A stretch of DNA of 64,000 bases from Agelas oroides (taxonomy: Eukaryota > Porifera > Demospongiae > Agelasida > Agelasidae), in the NCBI GenBank assembly GCA_949130485.1, contig OX422205.1:2524415-2588414 (forward strand), given 5' to 3'. The position numbers were made by a program, and so were the translations under genes. Of the stretch, positions 63,577 through 64,000 are shown in pieces. Position 1 is the first letter of the stretch. Every line of letters begins with the position of its first letter. The notes beneath the pieces are model-generated. The model had not been told where the DNA came from and did not search any database. It saw nothing but the letters and a program-made list of their open reading frames with translations.

Positions 63577-64000
63577 ACAAACTCGTGTTAGTTGGTAGAG
63601 TGGTGGTATACACTCAAAAGCTGTCAAACCAAGCCACCAAATTTAATTCTGTGCCAATATACGTATTTCTGGCTGTATATACTATTTCAAAATGCTTGTC
63701 CTTACCTGTTCATTGGAGTGAGTCCTCCATCAGACTGCATGAACAGCACATGAAGGTTATCCTAGATCAAGGGAAAAATATACAGTATAAGAATATAGCT
63801 CATGTCTTGCTGGTATAGTGGTGTTGTCTATTTAAGAGGTCATATACCCAGCCTGACATCTCATCAATGAAGTGCACTACCTATAGGAACCACCACTACA
63901 CGAGAGAAGAAATAAGGCAACATTCCGATGTGTTGCAGAGGTACTGGTCCAGGAATGTATAAATGATGGAGAGTGTGGCCATCCCAGGTAGAAATCAAAC
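63577..64000. other. No gene seen
   Basis: Non-coding to the window end; a frame at 63585-63818 lacks recognised features. Confidence 0.35.

Noticed and set aside
63590..63660. tRNA gene (TAGTTGGTAGAGTGGT)
   Set aside because: A-box-like only; no GGTTCGA box downstream and no cloverleaf.

Overview
This is a eukaryotic nuclear window. It has spliced exons with GT/AG boundaries, long AT-rich non-coding stretches, many micro- and minisatellites, and a very dense layer of broken transposable elements. I see no operons, ribosomal genes or CRISPR arrays. The content suggests a marine invertebrate, most likely a sponge: DUF6589, HIRAN and BEN-domain genes, DIRS-like, Penelope-like, CR1/Jockey-like, Ty3/gypsy, hAT, pogo/Tigger, Tc1 and P/THAP9-like relics, plus a short palindromic repeat ending in CTGGGAACGAGGCTA. 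The sponge assignment is inference.

Host-type genes. Three exons of a 5-oxoprolinase (OPLAH-type) gene lie on the minus strand (39514-39559, 2895-3056, 2239-2356). They join in phase but the first is about 36 kb from the second, so most of the first 39.5 kb of the window may be one intron loaded with transposons. Two BEN-domain genes (about 4.6-6.1 kb and 48.9-51.1 kb), an RRM fragment (24.2-25.0 kb), a HECT-like relic (27.0-28.5 kb), a kinase-like relic (36.5-37.0 kb), a HIRAN-like multi-exon gene (53.2-54.4 kb) and several unassigned coding pieces are also visible.

Mobile layer, left to right. MITE at 3.2-3.9 kb; RecQ-like helicase relic next to a DUF6589 relic (6.4-8.8 kb); P-like transposase relic (9.4-9.9); 5'-complete, 3'-truncated LINE (9.9-11.9); Penelope-like RT fragment (12.2-12.6); a Pro/Gln-rich repeat gene split by a hAT insertion with an exact 8-bp target duplication (12.6-14.5); a hAT transposase relic itself invaded by a MITE (14.5-17.9); a Foldback-like palindrome built of tandem 15-mers with a 10-bp direct flank (18.1-18.3); a Tc1 relic (18.7-19.6); a second P-like relic (20.4-20.9); a TIR-bounded pogo element carrying a HIRAN ORF on the opposite strand (21.8-23.6); a second LINE 5' end (26.2); a TTAA-flanked MITE inside the HECT relic (27.5-28.0); a third P-like relic (29.3-30.2); palindromic MITEs (31.4-32.5); DIRS-like pieces beside an 87-bp satellite open on both strands (36.9-38.1); hAT non-autonomous element (40.8-41.6); 528-bp tandem duplication with a hairpin in each copy (42.8-43.8); DIRS-like RT (45.3-46.2); Ty3/gypsy chromodomain fragment (55.0-55.4); a nearly intact DDE transposase (55.6-57.3); a degenerate Ty3/gypsy element with a recognisable tRNA-Leu primer site and a duplicated gag segment (58.7-61.0); and two more MITEs (61.4-61.7, 62.8-63.6).

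No part reads as an intact, novel multi-gene system. The best candidates for something undescribed are the pogo element with a HIRAN ORF, the Foldback-like palindromic tandem repeats, and the OPLAH exon separation.
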